Source of the DNA: Streptomyces sp. NBC_00525
GTDB lineage: Bacteria > Actinomycetota > Actinomycetes > Streptomycetales > Streptomycetaceae
DNA length: 64,000 nucleotides
NCBI RefSeq assembly: GCF_036346595.1
Contig: NZ_CP107834.1
Span: forward strand, 1 to 64,000
Direction: 5' to 3'
The position numbers were made by a program, and so were the translations under genes. This document shows positions 63,622 through 64,000 of the stretch, piece by piece. How positions within the stretch are numbered: position 1 is the first letter of the stretch; each line of letters begins with the position of its first letter. The notes beneath the pieces are model-generated. The model was not told the DNA's origin. It worked only from the letters and a program-made list of their open reading frames with translations, and searched no databases.

Positions 63622-64000
<379 letters not shown>

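Overview
The window is high-GC actinobacterial DNA, almost certainly Streptomyces or a close relative. Evidence: G/C-rich third codon positions, many GTG starts, ATGA/TGATG translational coupling, and actinobacterial families (XRE-DUF397 pairs, Lsr2-type tail, DUF574 methyltransferase, four-gene type III Wadjet, Tap-like telomere protein). Mixed strands, many transposase remnants and many broken genes mark it as accessory DNA, for example a chromosome arm, linear plasmid or integrated element. No rRNA, tRNA or CRISPR array was seen.

Layout. 0-2.3 kb: end of a PIN-like gene, a putative membrane protein, a broken and an intact Nudix gene. 2.3-6.7 kb: a decayed radical-SAM RiPP cluster (XRE/TPR regulator, two small proteins, broken rSAM/SPASM gene, intact 54-residue candidate precursor, broken GNAT). 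7.1-12.1 kb: broken SUKH-Lsr2, Nudix, SDR, HNH nuclease and secreted-protein genes around one intact membrane Ser/Thr kinase. 12.3-34.4 kb: an intact 22-kb island. A leftward five-gene operon (coiled-coil protein, RecB/Cas4-like nuclease with a probable Fe-S cluster, unknown protein, SF1 helicase, SF2 helicase) faces a rightward set (SbcD, SbcC, XRE-ImmA regulator, PIN-like protein, Wadjet JetA-B-C-D). 34.4-37.6 kb: an IS5-like element and broken regulatory genes. 37.7-41.2 kb: three coupled genes (HTH protein, 718-residue protein with family-B polymerase-like motifs, 238-residue HTH protein). 42-46.2 kb: a small unknown protein and a 1118-residue protein with a Cap4/DUF4297-like N-terminus. 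46.8-51.2 kb: Tap-like protein and two tandem TniB-like ATPases, largely frameshifted. 51.8-60.6 kb: transposon debris, a nuclease-like gene, a cupin/SnoaL pair divergent from a LysR regulator, and an intact IS256 transposase. 60.6-64 kb: small membrane protein, solitary MazF, beta-propeller protein, APH and VOC remnants, and the start of a tryptophanyl-tRNA synthetase gene behind an apparent Trp-codon attenuator.

How the parts may work together. The 12.3-34.4 kb block reads as a defence or DNA-end-processing island. Type III Wadjet (SMC-like JetC, toprim-like JetD) is known to act against plasmids. SbcCD cleaves hairpins and DNA ends. The leftward operon has the parts of an AddAB/RecBCD-like helicase-nuclease but does not match a named system I know. 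The 37.7-41.2 and 46.8-51.2 kb blocks suggest replication or telomere maintenance of a linear replicon. All nine genes between 12.3 and 24.1 kb and the six after them are open, while neighbouring regions are full of one-base frameshifts, so the island looks selectively maintained.
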